DNA of 64,000 nt from Eubacterium sp. (GCA_017445905.1 JAFSRX010000024.1:106764-170763); one strand, 5' to 3'. Counted from the first letter of the stretch, positions 8,891 through 19,140 are shown. Numbers and translations: made by a program. The notes: a model not told the origin generated them from the letters alone.

Positions 8891-8927
8891 TTTAATAGTA
8901 TTTGCTTTGTTCTGACAATAGAATAAA

Positions 8928-10181
8928 ATGTTAAAAACGGCAGATAATAGGCTTATGAATACTTTGTTTATAAGGCTGAAAAATCTGCCGTTTTATTTAT
9001 GCCCTGCGTTTATTTTTACTGCAGGAACAATGATTTTTATTAATCTTTTAACCCTGATTCCGTCGGAAAATATGAATGCGCTGTATGACGGCTTACATTC
9101 GGGAATTACTGCGCTTTTTGCGTTTTCAGGCGCAACCTTCATAATTTATTTCATATGCAAAAACACAAAAAAGGCTGTTGCAGCAGGCTATTGCGTTCTT
9201 CTTTTTGACGCTGTTATTTATAGCATTTGCAAGGTGCATATAAGTTTTGTTTTTGTTGTAATTCTATCGTTAATTTTCTCATTCTTTTTTGAAAGAGGCT
9301 CTCTTCTTGCAGCGTTTTCAGTGTGCTCTTTAATCAGCGTTATTACTGCTCTTTCAATCGGAATAAGTTATGAATATTTATTTGAATTATTAAAAGCTTT
9401 CTGTTCATCATTAAAGGGCAAGGGAGCTCTTTTCGGAATAATAAACAACGCATATTCTCTTCTCTTTTCCGATAATCTTTCAAAGCTCTTTTATCACAAG
9501 GACTATTCGGGAACTGCCTTTGTTAATTCGGAAATTGTTACGGGAGTAATAGATATTTTCAAAGCGCAGAAGGTTGCGGGAATTGGTGTTTCAAAATATA
9601 TGACGGGTAAGTATTTTGTTAATATATTTGTTTCATCAGGTCTGTTCCTTCTGCTTTATCAGAGATTTGAAAAAGAGCAAAAAATGGCGTTTTTACTCTG
9701 TTTTGCTATTGCCGTTGTTTTCGGAGACGTAAGACTTTTTGCGCTATTTTTGCTTTTATATAATCCTCTTATGTATCTTGGCTATCTGTTTTTGATTGCT
9801 GTTTCATATTTATCGTCATATCTTCTTGATATAAGAATTGTATTCTTAAAATCAGGCTCACTTATAGAGCTTTTCAGATATCTTAATAAACCTGTTTACT
9901 TTATTTTAGCAGGCTTGGTAATAACTGCTTTAACCTATTTTTCTGAGAGCATAATTCTCTCAAAATTCGATTTTCAAAACAGAAGAATTTTTCCCTACGG
10001 AGTTAAAAAGCTGATTGCCGCTCTGGGAGGGGAGAGAAATATTGAAAGAATAAAAGAAAACGAGCTTACCGTAAGAAATCCCAATCTGATAAATATTCTT
10101 GCCCTCGACTGCGAGATTAAAGGCAATACCGTAACTCTTTACCCCGATGATATATCCGCCCTGAAACCGTTTTTTGAATAA
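8928..10181 (+). CDS. Degenerate PTS EIICB-like membrane protein
   Basis: A 417-residue protein with about ten hydrophobic segments and a soluble tail. Helix order and several motif positions follow the glucose-type PTS EIIC. YMTGKYFVNIFVSSGLFLLLY matches the site where EIIC has a conserved FGLPAAALAM-type segment, and VFGDVRLFALFLLLYNPLMY sits where GITEPIEF...P.LY is expected. The last ~60 residues (KKLIAALGGERNIERI...) look like EIIB, but the phosphorylated Cys in CATRLR is replaced (KENELTV). The sugar-contact Glu is also missing. It is therefore unlikely to be an active phosphotransferase; a membrane sensor or an evolving permease is possible. Not a frameshifted pseudogene. Confidence 0.6.
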   Translation: MLKTADNRLMNTLFIRLKNLPFYLCPAFIFTAGTMIFINLLTLIPSENMNALYDGLHSGITALFAFSGATFIIYFICKNTKKAVAAGYCVLLFDAVIYSICKVHISFVFVVILSLIFSFFFERGSLLAAFSVCSLISVITALSIGISYEYLFELLKAFCSSLKGKGALFGIINNAYSLLFSDNLSKLFYHKDYSGTAFVNSEIVTGVIDIFKAQKVAGIGVSKYMTGKYFVNIFVSSGLFLLLYQRFEKEQKMAFLLCFAIAVVFGDVRLFALFLLLYNPLMYLGYLFLIAVSYLSSYLLDIRIVFLKSGSLIELFRYLNKPVYFILAGLVITALTYFSESIILSKFDFQNRRIFPYGVKKLIAALGGERNIERIKENELTVRNPNLINILALDCEIKGNTVTLYPDDISALKPFFE

Positions 10182-10269
10182 TCAGCAGTTTTTTATTTTG
10201 TAATACTACTTTAAAAATATCCAATTTTATAATACTGTAATAAAAAACTATATTAGTATATATTTTAAT

Positions 10270-10298
10270 TTGATTTTTTATAACTAAGGTTATATAAT
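10270..10298 (+). promoter_or_regulatory. Promoter of the VTC/CotH operon
   Basis: TTGATT (10270-10275), 17 nt, TATAAT (10293-10298). The spacing to the TTG start at 10334 gives a short leader. Confidence 0.7.
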
Positions 10299-10333
10299 CA
10301 ATTTTGGGATAATTTGTTTTTGGTGGTGATAAT

Positions 10334-11119
10334 TTGGCAATAGCGACTTTTAAGAGATATGAAAAGAAATATCTCATAACAAAAGATAAGCTTGATGAGA
10401 TTATGCCCGTACTTCTTGAATATATGGAACTTGACCCCTATTGCATCGGTGGAAAAGAATATCGAATATACAGTATTTACTACGATACTGTAAACCATGA
10501 TATTATCAGACATAATTCATCAAAGCCTTATTATAAAGAAAAAATGCGAATCCGCTCTTATTATGATAAATGCTCGCCCGATGATACGGTTTTTATGGAG
10601 CTGAAGAAAAAAAGCAACGGAGTCGGAAACAAGCGAAGGATAAAAATAAAGTTTAAGGAAATTGAGCCCTTTGTTAATGAAGGGATTTTGCCCCAAACAA
10701 ATGATTATCTTTCATCCCAGGTTGCAAAGGAACTGAAGTATTTTCTTTCGAGAAACAAGGTAGCCCCAGCACTTTATGTTCAGTATGACAGGCTGGCGCT
10801 TTTCGGAAAAGAGGATAAAGATTTTCGAATGACCTTTGATAGAAATCTGAGAACTCGACGAAGTAATTTCGTTTTGGGAGAAAGCGATGAAGATGAACTG
10901 CTTTTGCCCGAAAATACATATATTATGGAGATAAAAATTCTCGGCTCAATGCCGATGTGGCTTGCTAAACTGCTCAGCGAAAATGAGCTTTACAGCCGAG
11001 GCTTTTCAAAGTACGGTCAGGTTTATAAGCGAGATGCCAAAGAGGGAAGACTCGTCTATGAACTTGAAGATATAAACGGAAATAAAATCGATTTTGATAA
11101 TTTTGAGGAGGAAGAATAA
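10334..11119 (+). CDS. VTC-domain protein (polyphosphate polymerase-like)
   Basis: A 261-residue soluble protein with the tunnel-fold VTC pattern: RYEKKYLI, YYDT, KMRIRSYY, FMELKKKSNGVGNKRR, MTFDRNLRTR and IMEIKI. Basic residues line the channel that in yeast Vtc4 makes polyphosphate from ATP. The start codon is TTG, preceded by GGTGGTGAT; no ATG is available nearby. It is the first gene of a four-gene unit (stop/start overlap with the DUF4956 gene). Activity is inferred from the family; bacterial versions in this context have not been proved to make polyphosphate as far as I know. Confidence 0.86.
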   Translation: MAIATFKRYEKKYLITKDKLDEIMPVLLEYMELDPYCIGGKEYRIYSIYYDTVNHDIIRHNSSKPYYKEKMRIRSYYDKCSPDDTVFMELKKKSNGVGNKRRIKIKFKEIEPFVNEGILPQTNDYLSSQVAKELKYFLSRNKVAPALYVQYDRLALFGKEDKDFRMTFDRNLRTRRSNFVLGESDEDELLLPENTYIMEIKILGSMPMWLAKLLSENELYSRGFSKYGQVYKRDAKEGRLVYELEDINGNKIDFDNFEEEE

Positions 11120-11823
11120 TGAACGATTTTTTATATGCTTTAACAAGTGGTGACTACGCCAGAGAAATAACATGGCAGAATGTTTTAACTGTTGTTTTAT
11201 CAGCAGCGGCAATAGGACTGGCAATTAGCCTTGTTTATTTGTTTACCCATAAAAAAGAGGGATATTCCCAGGCTTTCTGTGTATCTCTCATACTTTTAGC
11301 TCCCATTGTCGGTATGGTAATTTTTGTAATAGGAAATAATGTTGCAACCGCATTTTCACTTGCAGGCGCATTTGCACTTGTTCGTTTCAGAAGTGCGCCT
11401 GGTGACCCGAAGGATATCGCTTTTGTTTTCCTCAGTGTAACAATGGGATTGGCCTGCGGTCTTGGCTATTGGATTTGGGGTGCAATGGCAACAGCACTTC
11501 TCATTTGCATTATTCTCGTTCTTCATTTCACAAATTATGCGGGCAAGCATAAGGAGGTTTATGAACTCAGAATAACTGTTCCCGAAACACTCAACTATGT
11601 TGGAGCATTTGATGAAACTCTTGGAAAATATACTACTACATATAAACTTAAAAGAGTTAAAAGCGTTGATTTCGGAGCACTCTTTGAGCTTACCTTTGCA
11701 GTAACTCTTAAAGATACAAATGATATAAGAAAAATGATAGACGATTTAAGAGCTATGAACGGCAATCTTAAAATTATGCTTTCAACAGAGGAAAGCGCAG
11801 TAAGAAGCTTTCATTTTCAATAA
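11119..11823 (+). CDS. DUF4956 membrane protein
   Basis: A 234-residue protein with four predicted membrane helices between residues ~20 and 135 and a soluble ~95-residue C-terminal domain. The segment SLAGAFALVRFRSAPGDPKD is characteristic of DUF4956, which nearly always sits beside VTC-domain genes. ATG overlaps the VTC stop codon (position 11119 shared). Proposed role: a membrane partner or channel for the VTC-like enzyme. This is inferred only from co-occurrence. Confidence 0.88.
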   Translation: MNDFLYALTSGDYAREITWQNVLTVVLSAAAIGLAISLVYLFTHKKEGYSQAFCVSLILLAPIVGMVIFVIGNNVATAFSLAGAFALVRFRSAPGDPKDIAFVFLSVTMGLACGLGYWIWGAMATALLICIILVLHFTNYAGKHKEVYELRITVPETLNYVGAFDETLGKYTTTYKLKRVKSVDFGALFELTFAVTLKDTNDIRKMIDDLRAMNGNLKIMLSTEESAVRSFHFQ

Positions 11824-11848
11824 ATAATAACCGAAAGAAGATATAGAA

Positions 11849-13825
11849 ATGGAATTAAAAAAACTGAATGCAATAATACTTTGCATATGCTTGATAATAT
11901 CTTTTGCAGCGTGTACTAAAAAAGCTCAGCCTGCAGCAGTAACAACTGCTCAGACTGAGAAAGCAACTGCTGCTGAGGTAACCGCAGCAATAGTTCAGGT
12001 TGCAAGTGAGGAAATATCCTTCTATGATGCAAAGGATTCAAAAGGCAATAACCTTAAACTTTCTCCGATTTATTCAAAGGACGGAAAAACGGTTGTTGCT
12101 GCATACATAATTTCAGTTACAGATAAGAATAATAAAACTCTTGATTCAAAGGTGTTTCCGCTTCTTAACAGCGTTGTTGCAGCAAAAAGCGATGATAAGG
12201 GAATAACTCTCAGCACCGATTCTGCGCAAAATCTTATAAAGATTGAAACATATGCCGACAAAAGCGGCAATATGATTGCAATAAAGGATGTTAATGATTT
12301 AAACGGAAACAAGAATAAGGAAGAATTTCTTAAACTTTTAAAAAAGACTAATAAAAAGGGCTCTGTTCATTATCTTTTAACCGATGAAGCTGTTGAGGTT
12401 AAAAAGGAAAACGGAAAAACTCTTGTTGTTGAAAAAGGAAAGAAAATCGAGGTTAAAAAGGTTGATTCAAAAAACAAAACCGTTGCCAACAAAACCGAGA
12501 AGGATACCGCTTCAACATCTGAGAAAAAAACAGTAGAAAAGAAACAGAAGGAAGAAAAAGAGACCGGTGAAAGCAAAAAGACCACAAAAAAGGCTGATAC
12601 CGAAGAAAAGGTATATACAGATATCGTTTTAAAGAAAAACGGAAAAGCCTCCTGTTCTTCAAAGAATGTTAAAACTAATACAAACGAGGTTATTATCAGC
12701 GCAGCAGGTGAATACAGAATAACTTCCCAAACAGATGTCTGGCACGGAGGAATAAAGGTTGAATTAAAAAATACCGAGGAAGCCGAGTTGCGTTTTGAAG
12801 ACGTTGATATTTCTTATAACAGAGGAAATATTATTCAGCTTATTGATAAATCCGATACAACAAATAGAAGCTTTATTGAAGTTGAAGCATCTGCAGGAAG
12901 TGTCGCCGATGACGCTATTGAAGAACTTGCTGACAGAGATTCAGCGCCAAATGTAAGTCTTTCATTCCCAACAGGAACAAAAAGCACTTTCACCAATACC
13001 GCTAATGTTTATACAGGTGTTATTTATAACGAATCAAAACTAACGATTAAAGGTAACGGAAAGGCAGCATTAAAAGCTGATGTTAATGCCAATAATGTTA
13101 TTTCTTCATCAAAAGCAATAACAATCAAGAATGTTGATTTATCACTTGAAACCGCTGCGGCAGGAGTATCAAGTAAGCTCGGCGGTGCAAAGGGAATATA
13201 TTCATACGGAAAAGTAAATCTTGAATCAGGCTCGCTTAGAATTAATTCAAATGGTGATGCTATAAGATGTGACGAATATAATCAGTCCGGTGGAAGTGCA
13301 AATATTATATCATCAGCCTGTGACGGAATTGACGCAGATGATTTAATAATTATAAGCGGCGGAACAACTAAGGTTAAGGCGCTTGAAAAAACCTCTCTCA
13401 AAGTCAGAAGAGTTAATAATCAGGACAGACTTGATTCTTATATTGCTTCGGGTCAGAAAGTCAACGATGAATATAAGAAATTCTGTATCCGAAGCGGAAA
13501 GGGTGACGGATTTAAAATAAACGGCGGAAAAGTTGTTTGCGAAAGCTATAAGGTGTCAACACCGAGAGATTCAAGCCAGAAGGTTATTATCTGCAAGGCT
13601 TCAAAACAGACAAAGGGTAATGACGATGAAAGTAAGAAGCCTGTTAGATGGAAGATTTCAGGACTTGGCTCAAGCGAGAATGAATGTATAAAATTCTTCT
13701 ATTCCTCTTCCTCTGTTACACAAAAGGAATACTCAATAACAGTTAACGGCTCAAGTAAGGAAACAACCTGGAAATGGGCTGATGGCGTTGGAGTTGCAAA
13801 GGTTGTTTCTTCAACAACAGTTTAA
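11849..13825 (+). CDS. Lipoprotein with carbohydrate-binding beta-helix domain (DUF4353/Cthe_2159-like)
   Basis: The N-terminus has a lipobox (ISFAAC, Cys at residue 22), so it is a membrane-anchored lipoprotein. Residues ~190-255 are a Lys/Glu/Thr-rich linker. The following ~400 residues contain repeated short strands (TIKGNGKAALKADVNA, ITIKNVDLSLE, GKVNLESGSLRINSNGDAI, CDGIDADDL) typical of the right-handed beta-helix family that includes Clostridium thermocellum Cthe_2159, a cellulose/pectin-binding protein. Same operon as the VTC, DUF4956 and CotH genes. It probably displays a sugar-binding surface outside the cell. Confidence 0.82.
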   Translation: MELKKLNAIILCICLIISFAACTKKAQPAAVTTAQTEKATAAEVTAAIVQVASEEISFYDAKDSKGNNLKLSPIYSKDGKTVVAAYIISVTDKNNKTLDSKVFPLLNSVVAAKSDDKGITLSTDSAQNLIKIETYADKSGNMIAIKDVNDLNGNKNKEEFLKLLKKTNKKGSVHYLLTDEAVEVKKENGKTLVVEKGKKIEVKKVDSKNKTVANKTEKDTASTSEKKTVEKKQKEEKETGESKKTTKKADTEEKVYTDIVLKKNGKASCSSKNVKTNTNEVIISAAGEYRITSQTDVWHGGIKVELKNTEEAELRFEDVDISYNRGNIIQLIDKSDTTNRSFIEVEASAGSVADDAIEELADRDSAPNVSLSFPTGTKSTFTNTANVYTGVIYNESKLTIKGNGKAALKADVNANNVISSSKAITIKNVDLSLETAAAGVSSKLGGAKGIYSYGKVNLESGSLRINSNGDAIRCDEYNQSGGSANIISSACDGIDADDLIIISGGTTKVKALEKTSLKVRRVNNQDRLDSYIASGQKVNDEYKKFCIRSGKGDGFKINGGKVVCESYKVSTPRDSSQKVIICKASKQTKGNDDESKKPVRWKISGLGSSENECIKFFYSSSSVTQKEYSITVNGSSKETTWKWADGVGVAKVVSSTTV

Positions 13826-13834
13826 AAAATTATC

Positions 13835-13855
13835 ACTGGCAACTGACCACTGAAA
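13835..13855 (+). repeat. Heptad array before cotH-like gene
   Basis: ACTGGCA, ACTGACC, ACTGAAA stand in tandem, directly before the ribosome site GGTGAT of the next gene. Confidence 0.7.
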
Positions 13856-13866
13856 TGGTGATATTT

Positions 13867-16800
13867 ATGAAAAAATCTAAAAAAATTATATCCATAATCT
13901 TAACACTGGTGCTTTCAACGAGCGCTTTCTTCGCTGTACCTATGACATCTTCAGCGGTTTCAAAGGCGGGCGATCTGGAGAGCGCAGGACTTGAATTTTG
14001 GGCGGATCCCGAAAACAGTTTAACCGTTAGTGATATAAATGCATTTATAGGTAATCAAAGCAAAACAACTATGACGGGCGCCGTTGGGGTTTATAAGAGA
14101 AGTACAAGTTCGGATTATTACTATCTTTTTCTTCCGAGTAATGCCGATTGCAGTAATCTTAAAGTCTGGTTTACCGCAGCAAGCGCATCTGTTAACGGAA
14201 AAACGGTCGAAAGCGGAAAAAATACCGATGTTTTCAAAGATATTGATGAAGGTGGATTTAAGAAGGACTATACTTTAAAACTCAATTCAACATCATATAA
14301 TCTTGTAGCGATTAAGTCGGGCGATGTCGGAACGATATATGTTGATACCGAATCGGGCTCAATAAAAAGCATAAACGGAAGCTCCGACCACAGTGTCAGC
14401 GAAGCGGGAAGTGTTCTTGTTATAAATCCACAGGGCGAGGTTGAATACGACGGCGATATGGAGAGCTTCAAGGGCAGGGGAAATGCAACCTGGTCAACGG
14501 GCAGTACTAAAAACCCCTACGGTCTCAAACTCGCTCAGTCAACAAGTCTTATGGGACTCGGCAAGGGCAAAAAATGGGTTTTGCTCGCAAACTCAAATGA
14601 CTCAAACTCACTTTTGAAAAATCAGATTATTTATGACTTTTCTAAATATATCGGCATTAATTATCAGCCGACCTGCCATCCTGTTGACCTTTATGTTAAC
14701 CAACAGTATTACGGCTCGTATCAGCTTTGTGAAAAGGTTGAAATCAAATCTGCAAGGGTTGATATAAACGATTCATATGAAGCACTCGAAATTGCCAACG
14801 GAACTTCGGACCCACAGACTGGAGCAATAACCCCAGCCGATTTCTCAACAATGAGCAATTTCACAACGAGAGTGTTTAATGCTGACGGCAGCAGAAACAC
14901 TAATAGTGCTTCGGGCGCAAATTCATATGCCCATACAGTTGGAACAAGAAAAGTCAGCGGAACAACGAGCGGCTTAAGCTTTAATGATCTCAATGATCCG
15001 ATTGACATAACGGGCGGATATGTTTTTGAAATGGAGATTTCAAACAGATGGGCGAATGAAACAACAGGTTTCTGCGCCTACAACCGTCAGGGCTGGGTTG
15101 TTAAGAGCCATGATTATGTCAGCAGAAATATGGCGAATTATTGCTACGATTTATTGTATGCCCTCGGTTCAGCGATATATAACGGCGGAACTGTTCCTTC
15201 AACTTCAACAACAACAACCTGCTCATCGCTTTCAAACTTGTCAGTTATAAGTTATGGCGCAAAGTCGGTAACAAACCCCGCACCTGCCGAGCAGTATCAG
15301 GGAAAGCGCTGGAGCGATATTATGGATGCTGATTCAGCTACCCGTAATTATTGGATTCAGGAATTCTTTAAAAATATTGATGCATCAATAACCTCAAACT
15401 ATTTTTATAAGGATTCAGATTCCTTCGATTCAAAGCTCTATGCGGGTCCTGCATGGGATTTTGATAATGCGCTTGAGTATGACCGCAGTGGTCAGTACCG
15501 CTGGGGTATGAACCGTTCGGATACGAGCGGATGGTATGCAAAAAATTCAAGAATATACAGCTGGCGTGAGGGTGACCATTCAACCGCATATACAAGCAAC
15601 AATCAAGCGCCGCTTGGTTTCTATGCTGCGCTTGCAACAAACTGCTCCGATTTTGATTTGATGGCAAAAAGTGAGTGGTATTCAAATGTTGCGCCTGCCA
15701 TTGATGTTCTTCTCGGCAATAAGACAGACCCGAATGGCGTATTGAAAAGTACTGCTGAATATGCAGACGCAATCAAGAAAACGGGAACAATGAACAATAT
15801 TCGCCATGATAAGAATTCAAGCAACGAATACGATGTTTCTTCAGTAACAAACGGAATTAATAACTGGGTTTCAGAAAGAAGAACCTGGATAAATAATGAA
15901 TTTGGAACTGTTTCAATTTCTAACTGTACTGTTGATGCAATAGACGAGCAGAGTGTTACAGGAAGAGAAATAAAACCCGAAGTTAAAGTCAGCTATAAGG
16001 GCGTTGAACTAAAAAAAGGTAAGGATTATTCTGTTTCATATTCGAATAATATTTCCTCGGGAACAGCCAATGTTGTTGTAAGCGGTATGGGTTACTATTC
16101 GGGAGAAAGAACCGAGCATTTCACAATTAAAGCCGGAAGCCTTATTGGAACAAGCGTTACTATAAGAGAGGGCGCATATAAAGACGAAGTTCTTATTCCG
16201 AGAATAATTGATAAGGAAAATGTTGAGATAAATGACTTTATCAATTATCAGTGGTATTCTGATGATACAGCAATCAGCGGCGCAACTGACAGGGAATATA
16301 CCGTTAAGGCAAGCGATGCAGGAAAAACTTTAACGCTTAAAATAACTGGTGACGGAGTCAATCTTGATGAGCTTACTATAACCTCAAATCCCTGTACAGT
16401 TTACGCAGGTGAAAAGCCTGAGAATTATACTGAAACGCTTGCTTCATGGGATTATGACTATATTTCAGATACCTCAAATCTTGTTAACGCAGATGAAAGC
16501 GGCGAAACATACTACTATAACGCAACCTCGGGGATGAATGCTCAGAGTGCTAAGCTAAGAGGATCGGTTAATGCAACTGATTCTTCTAAAATTAAGTGGA
16601 GCGGAATTGGCGAGGAGTATAAAAATGGCTCGCCCTCTGGTAAAGCACAGGTTCCTTTGATGGGAACAAGCAAGAGCGATAATATAGCCTGGGGAGAATA
16701 TCCTTATTTCGAAGCATCTGTTTCAACAAAACAGTATGAGAATATAACCTTCTCGGCTAAACTCGGAGGAACAAAGAAAGGTCCGCGTGACTGGAAACTC

Positions 16801-19125
16801 CAGTATTCAGTTGACGGAAAAACCTTTAAGGATGTTTCGTCTGCAACATATTCCTTAACTGCAAATAAGGACATGCAGCAGGCATTTAATAATGTTCAGC
16901 TGCCGGATGAATGCGACGACAGAAATCTTGTTTATATCCGTGCTATCGTGAACGGTGATATTGCAATAAACGGAATAAATGCAATTATCGGGGAGCTTTC
17001 CGGTGATGCAGCAATTAATAATGTTCAGATAACGGGAGCTAAGATAACTGCAATAACTCAGCTTGATGCACCCGAAATAAGCTCGAATACAACATTTGAA
17101 GATAATTCTCTTGTTTTCGATACTGACTCAGTATCAATAAAAGATACAAATGGTGGCGCAGAGGTTTATTATTCGGTTGACGGCAGCGAATTTGAACTCT
17201 ATAAAGGCAAATTCAATCCGTTTTCAGAATCTGCAAAAGCAGGGGATAAGGCAGTTGTTAAAGCTTATTCATATTTCAATGAGATTTATTCGGAAACCGT
17301 TAGAACAACCTTTACCTATGCGGGCGATAATATTAATCAGTTCTCGTTTGATTCTTTCAGCGAAAACGTTTATGAGGGCAAGGTGTTCTCAAATGGCGGT
17401 GCATTCGGAAAAAGCGCAAGGATGAGCGCATATGCCGACGGTCAGAATCTCTATGTTCCTCTCTGGAATGATGAGAAAAAAGCCTTTTCAATAGCTCCTG
17501 ATGATGGCGCAAAATGGAGCGAGTATTCAGGCTTTACCTTTGAACTTTCAACGGCAGGATATAAGAATATTCGTTTGAGTATGAAAGCATATACAACGAA
17601 TCTTGGACCGTTAAGCGTTTCTCTTGACTACAGCTTGAACGGAAATGATTGGCATAATATTGTTCAATATGCCGACCTTTACGCAAACGGTAATCTCAAT
17701 CAGCTTTTCAGTAAAGAATTACTCCCGGAGGAATGCGATAATAAAACAAAGGTTTATTTAAGAATAAGAACTGAGGAAAACGAAACATTTTCTCACGAGG
17801 TTCTTCATAACAACCAGTCAAAGGGCAATCTATATATCAACGATGTTTTCTTCAGTGGTGATGAAAACTCAGATATCAAAATGCCATACACTAATAAAAC
17901 CTCAGATTACTTCGGTGATTCGGGAACAATTAAGTATTATTCTGTTGATGATTATCCGATGTTCTATACTGTATCTGACACAACTGGCAAAACGATTCTA
18001 TCCGGAAGATACAGCGAAAGCGGAATTTCAATTACATCTGCTTCTGCATTCAGTAAACTGCAGACTGGCGGATATAAAGTCAGCGTAAGAGCAGGGGACG
18101 ACGATGATTCAAGTGCAACGAACGTAAGAACATATTATTATAAGGGAAGCAGTATCGCTGAGTTTGATTTCGACGGTAAAAATACTCTGATTGAAGATTA
18201 TCTTGATGCTGAGTCAACAACCGTTTCAAATAGCGGAGGAAGTGTTGCATCAACGTTATCGTTCTATCCAAATGCTGCCGATAAAACAGCTTTTTCCTAT
18301 GGCGATAAATATGGAATTAAATCTTCTTATACTGTAGAAAATCCTTTCGTTGCAACAAAGAATCTCGATAATCCGTCGGGTAACGGTTATTATCTGATTA
18401 AAACAAATACAAAGGGATATCATAGCATAACCCTGGGTGCTGAACAGATTTGCTCGAATAAAGCTCCGAGGGATTGGGGAATTGCTTATTCAACAAACGG
18501 AACAAACTATACTTTTGTTGAGAAGTCTAACGTAAGAGCCGTCAGCAACGATGCATTTGATTCAACAGTTGAAACCTATAATAATTTCAGACTTCCGAGT
18601 CAGTGCGATGATAAAGATGAGCTTTATATTAAGATATTCATCAACGGTGGCGAAGCTGTTGACGGTACTGAGCTTGCCGACGTAACAAAGGGTAACTGCG
18701 GAATTAATAATGTTGAAATAAGCGGCGTTGAGATTCCGAAGGAAGTCAGCGTTACCATCGATACTTTCCTTCTTGAAAGCAAGGATAAGATGAACGAGAG
18801 TTGCCCCGTTTCATCAACTATAACAATTAATGATGAAACAGTCAGCGAGCATAAAAACAGTGTTACGTTAACTCTTATTGAGGGCGAAAAATACACTGCT
18901 TATATCTCAGCAAATAAAACTTTCGAAAAGAAAGTAACTTTCACTGCTGAAAAAGATTTAGTTCTCAGCGAGGGCATTATTGCGCTCGATCTCGACGGTA
19001 ACGGCGTTATCAATGCCAAGGATTATTCCCGTATTATAAGAATAACCAATGATGCTCAGGAAAAAGCCTTTGAAGAAGCTTTTGAAAACTTCATCAATAA
19101 AAAATCAGATGGCTTTAGCTACTAA
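13867..19125 (+). CDS. Giant secreted CotH-kinase-family protein with repeated modules
   Basis: A 1752-residue surface protein. The start at 13867 follows GGTGATATTT. A signal peptide covers residues ~1-30. The CotH kinase domain (~180-620) has KKWVLLANSNDSNSLLKNQ near 236 and the catalytic-type AGPAWDFDNALEYD near 526; CotH of Bacillus phosphorylates spore-coat proteins. Next come an Ig-like domain (~690-770) and three related ~100-residue jelly-roll modules (~958-1060, 1231-1330, 1516-1624), each with a W/LxYSxxG core and an LP-x-CDD/N segment. A chitobiase-type Fn3 domain is interspersed. The C-terminus has one dockerin-like loop, LDLDGNGVINAKDYSRI. The terminator follows at once. Substrate protein unknown. 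Confidence 0.87.
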   Translation: MKKSKKIISIILTLVLSTSAFFAVPMTSSAVSKAGDLESAGLEFWADPENSLTVSDINAFIGNQSKTTMTGAVGVYKRSTSSDYYYLFLPSNADCSNLKVWFTAASASVNGKTVESGKNTDVFKDIDEGGFKKDYTLKLNSTSYNLVAIKSGDVGTIYVDTESGSIKSINGSSDHSVSEAGSVLVINPQGEVEYDGDMESFKGRGNATWSTGSTKNPYGLKLAQSTSLMGLGKGKKWVLLANSNDSNSLLKNQIIYDFSKYIGINYQPTCHPVDLYVNQQYYGSYQLCEKVEIKSARVDINDSYEALEIANGTSDPQTGAITPADFSTMSNFTTRVFNADGSRNTNSASGANSYAHTVGTRKVSGTTSGLSFNDLNDPIDITGGYVFEMEISNRWANETTGFCAYNRQGWVVKSHDYVSRNMANYCYDLLYALGSAIYNGGTVPSTSTTTTCSSLSNLSVISYGAKSVTNPAPAEQYQGKRWSDIMDADSATRNYWIQEFFKNIDASITSNYFYKDSDSFDSKLYAGPAWDFDNALEYDRSGQYRWGMNRSDTSGWYAKNSRIYSWREGDHSTAYTSNNQAPLGFYAALATNCSDFDLMAKSEWYSNVAPAIDVLLGNKTDPNGVLKSTAEYADAIKKTGTMNNIRHDKNSSNEYDVSSVTNGINNWVSERRTWINNEFGTVSISNCTVDAIDEQSVTGREIKPEVKVSYKGVELKKGKDYSVSYSNNISSGTANVVVSGMGYYSGERTEHFTIKAGSLIGTSVTIREGAYKDEVLIPRIIDKENVEINDFINYQWYSDDTAISGATDREYTVKASDAGKTLTLKITGDGVNLDELTITSNPCTVYAGEKPENYTETLASWDYDYISDTSNLVNADESGETYYYNATSGMNAQSAKLRGSVNATDSSKIKWSGIGEEYKNGSPSGKAQVPLMGTSKSDNIAWGEYPYFEASVSTKQYENITFSAKLGGTKKGPRDWKLQYSVDGKTFKDVSSATYSLTANKDMQQAFNNVQLPDECDDRNLVYIRAIVNGDIAINGINAIIGELSGDAAINNVQITGAKITAITQLDAPEISSNTTFEDNSLVFDTDSVSIKDTNGGAEVYYSVDGSEFELYKGKFNPFSESAKAGDKAVVKAYSYFNEIYSETVRTTFTYAGDNINQFSFDSFSENVYEGKVFSNGGAFGKSARMSAYADGQNLYVPLWNDEKKAFSIAPDDGAKWSEYSGFTFELSTAGYKNIRLSMKAYTTNLGPLSVSLDYSLNGNDWHNIVQYADLYANGNLNQLFSKELLPEECDNKTKVYLRIRTEENETFSHEVLHNNQSKGNLYINDVFFSGDENSDIKMPYTNKTSDYFGDSGTIKYYSVDDYPMFYTVSDTTGKTILSGRYSESGISITSASAFSKLQTGGYKVSVRAGDDDDSSATNVRTYYYKGSSIAEFDFDGKNTLIEDYLDAESTTVSNSGGSVASTLSFYPNAADKTAFSYGDKYGIKSSYTVENPFVATKNLDNPSGNGYYLIKTNTKGYHSITLGAEQICSNKAPRDWGIAYSTNGTNYTFVEKSNVRAVSNDAFDSTVETYNNFRLPSQCDDKDELYIKIFINGGEAVDGTELADVTKGNCGINNVEISGVEIPKEVSVTIDTFLLESKDKMNESCPVSSTITINDETVSEHKNSVTLTLIEGEKYTAYISANKTFEKKVTFTAEKDLVLSEGIIALDLDGNGVINAKDYSRIIRITNDAQEKAFEEAFENFINKKSDGFSY

Positions 19126-19140
19126 TTAAATATTCAGATA

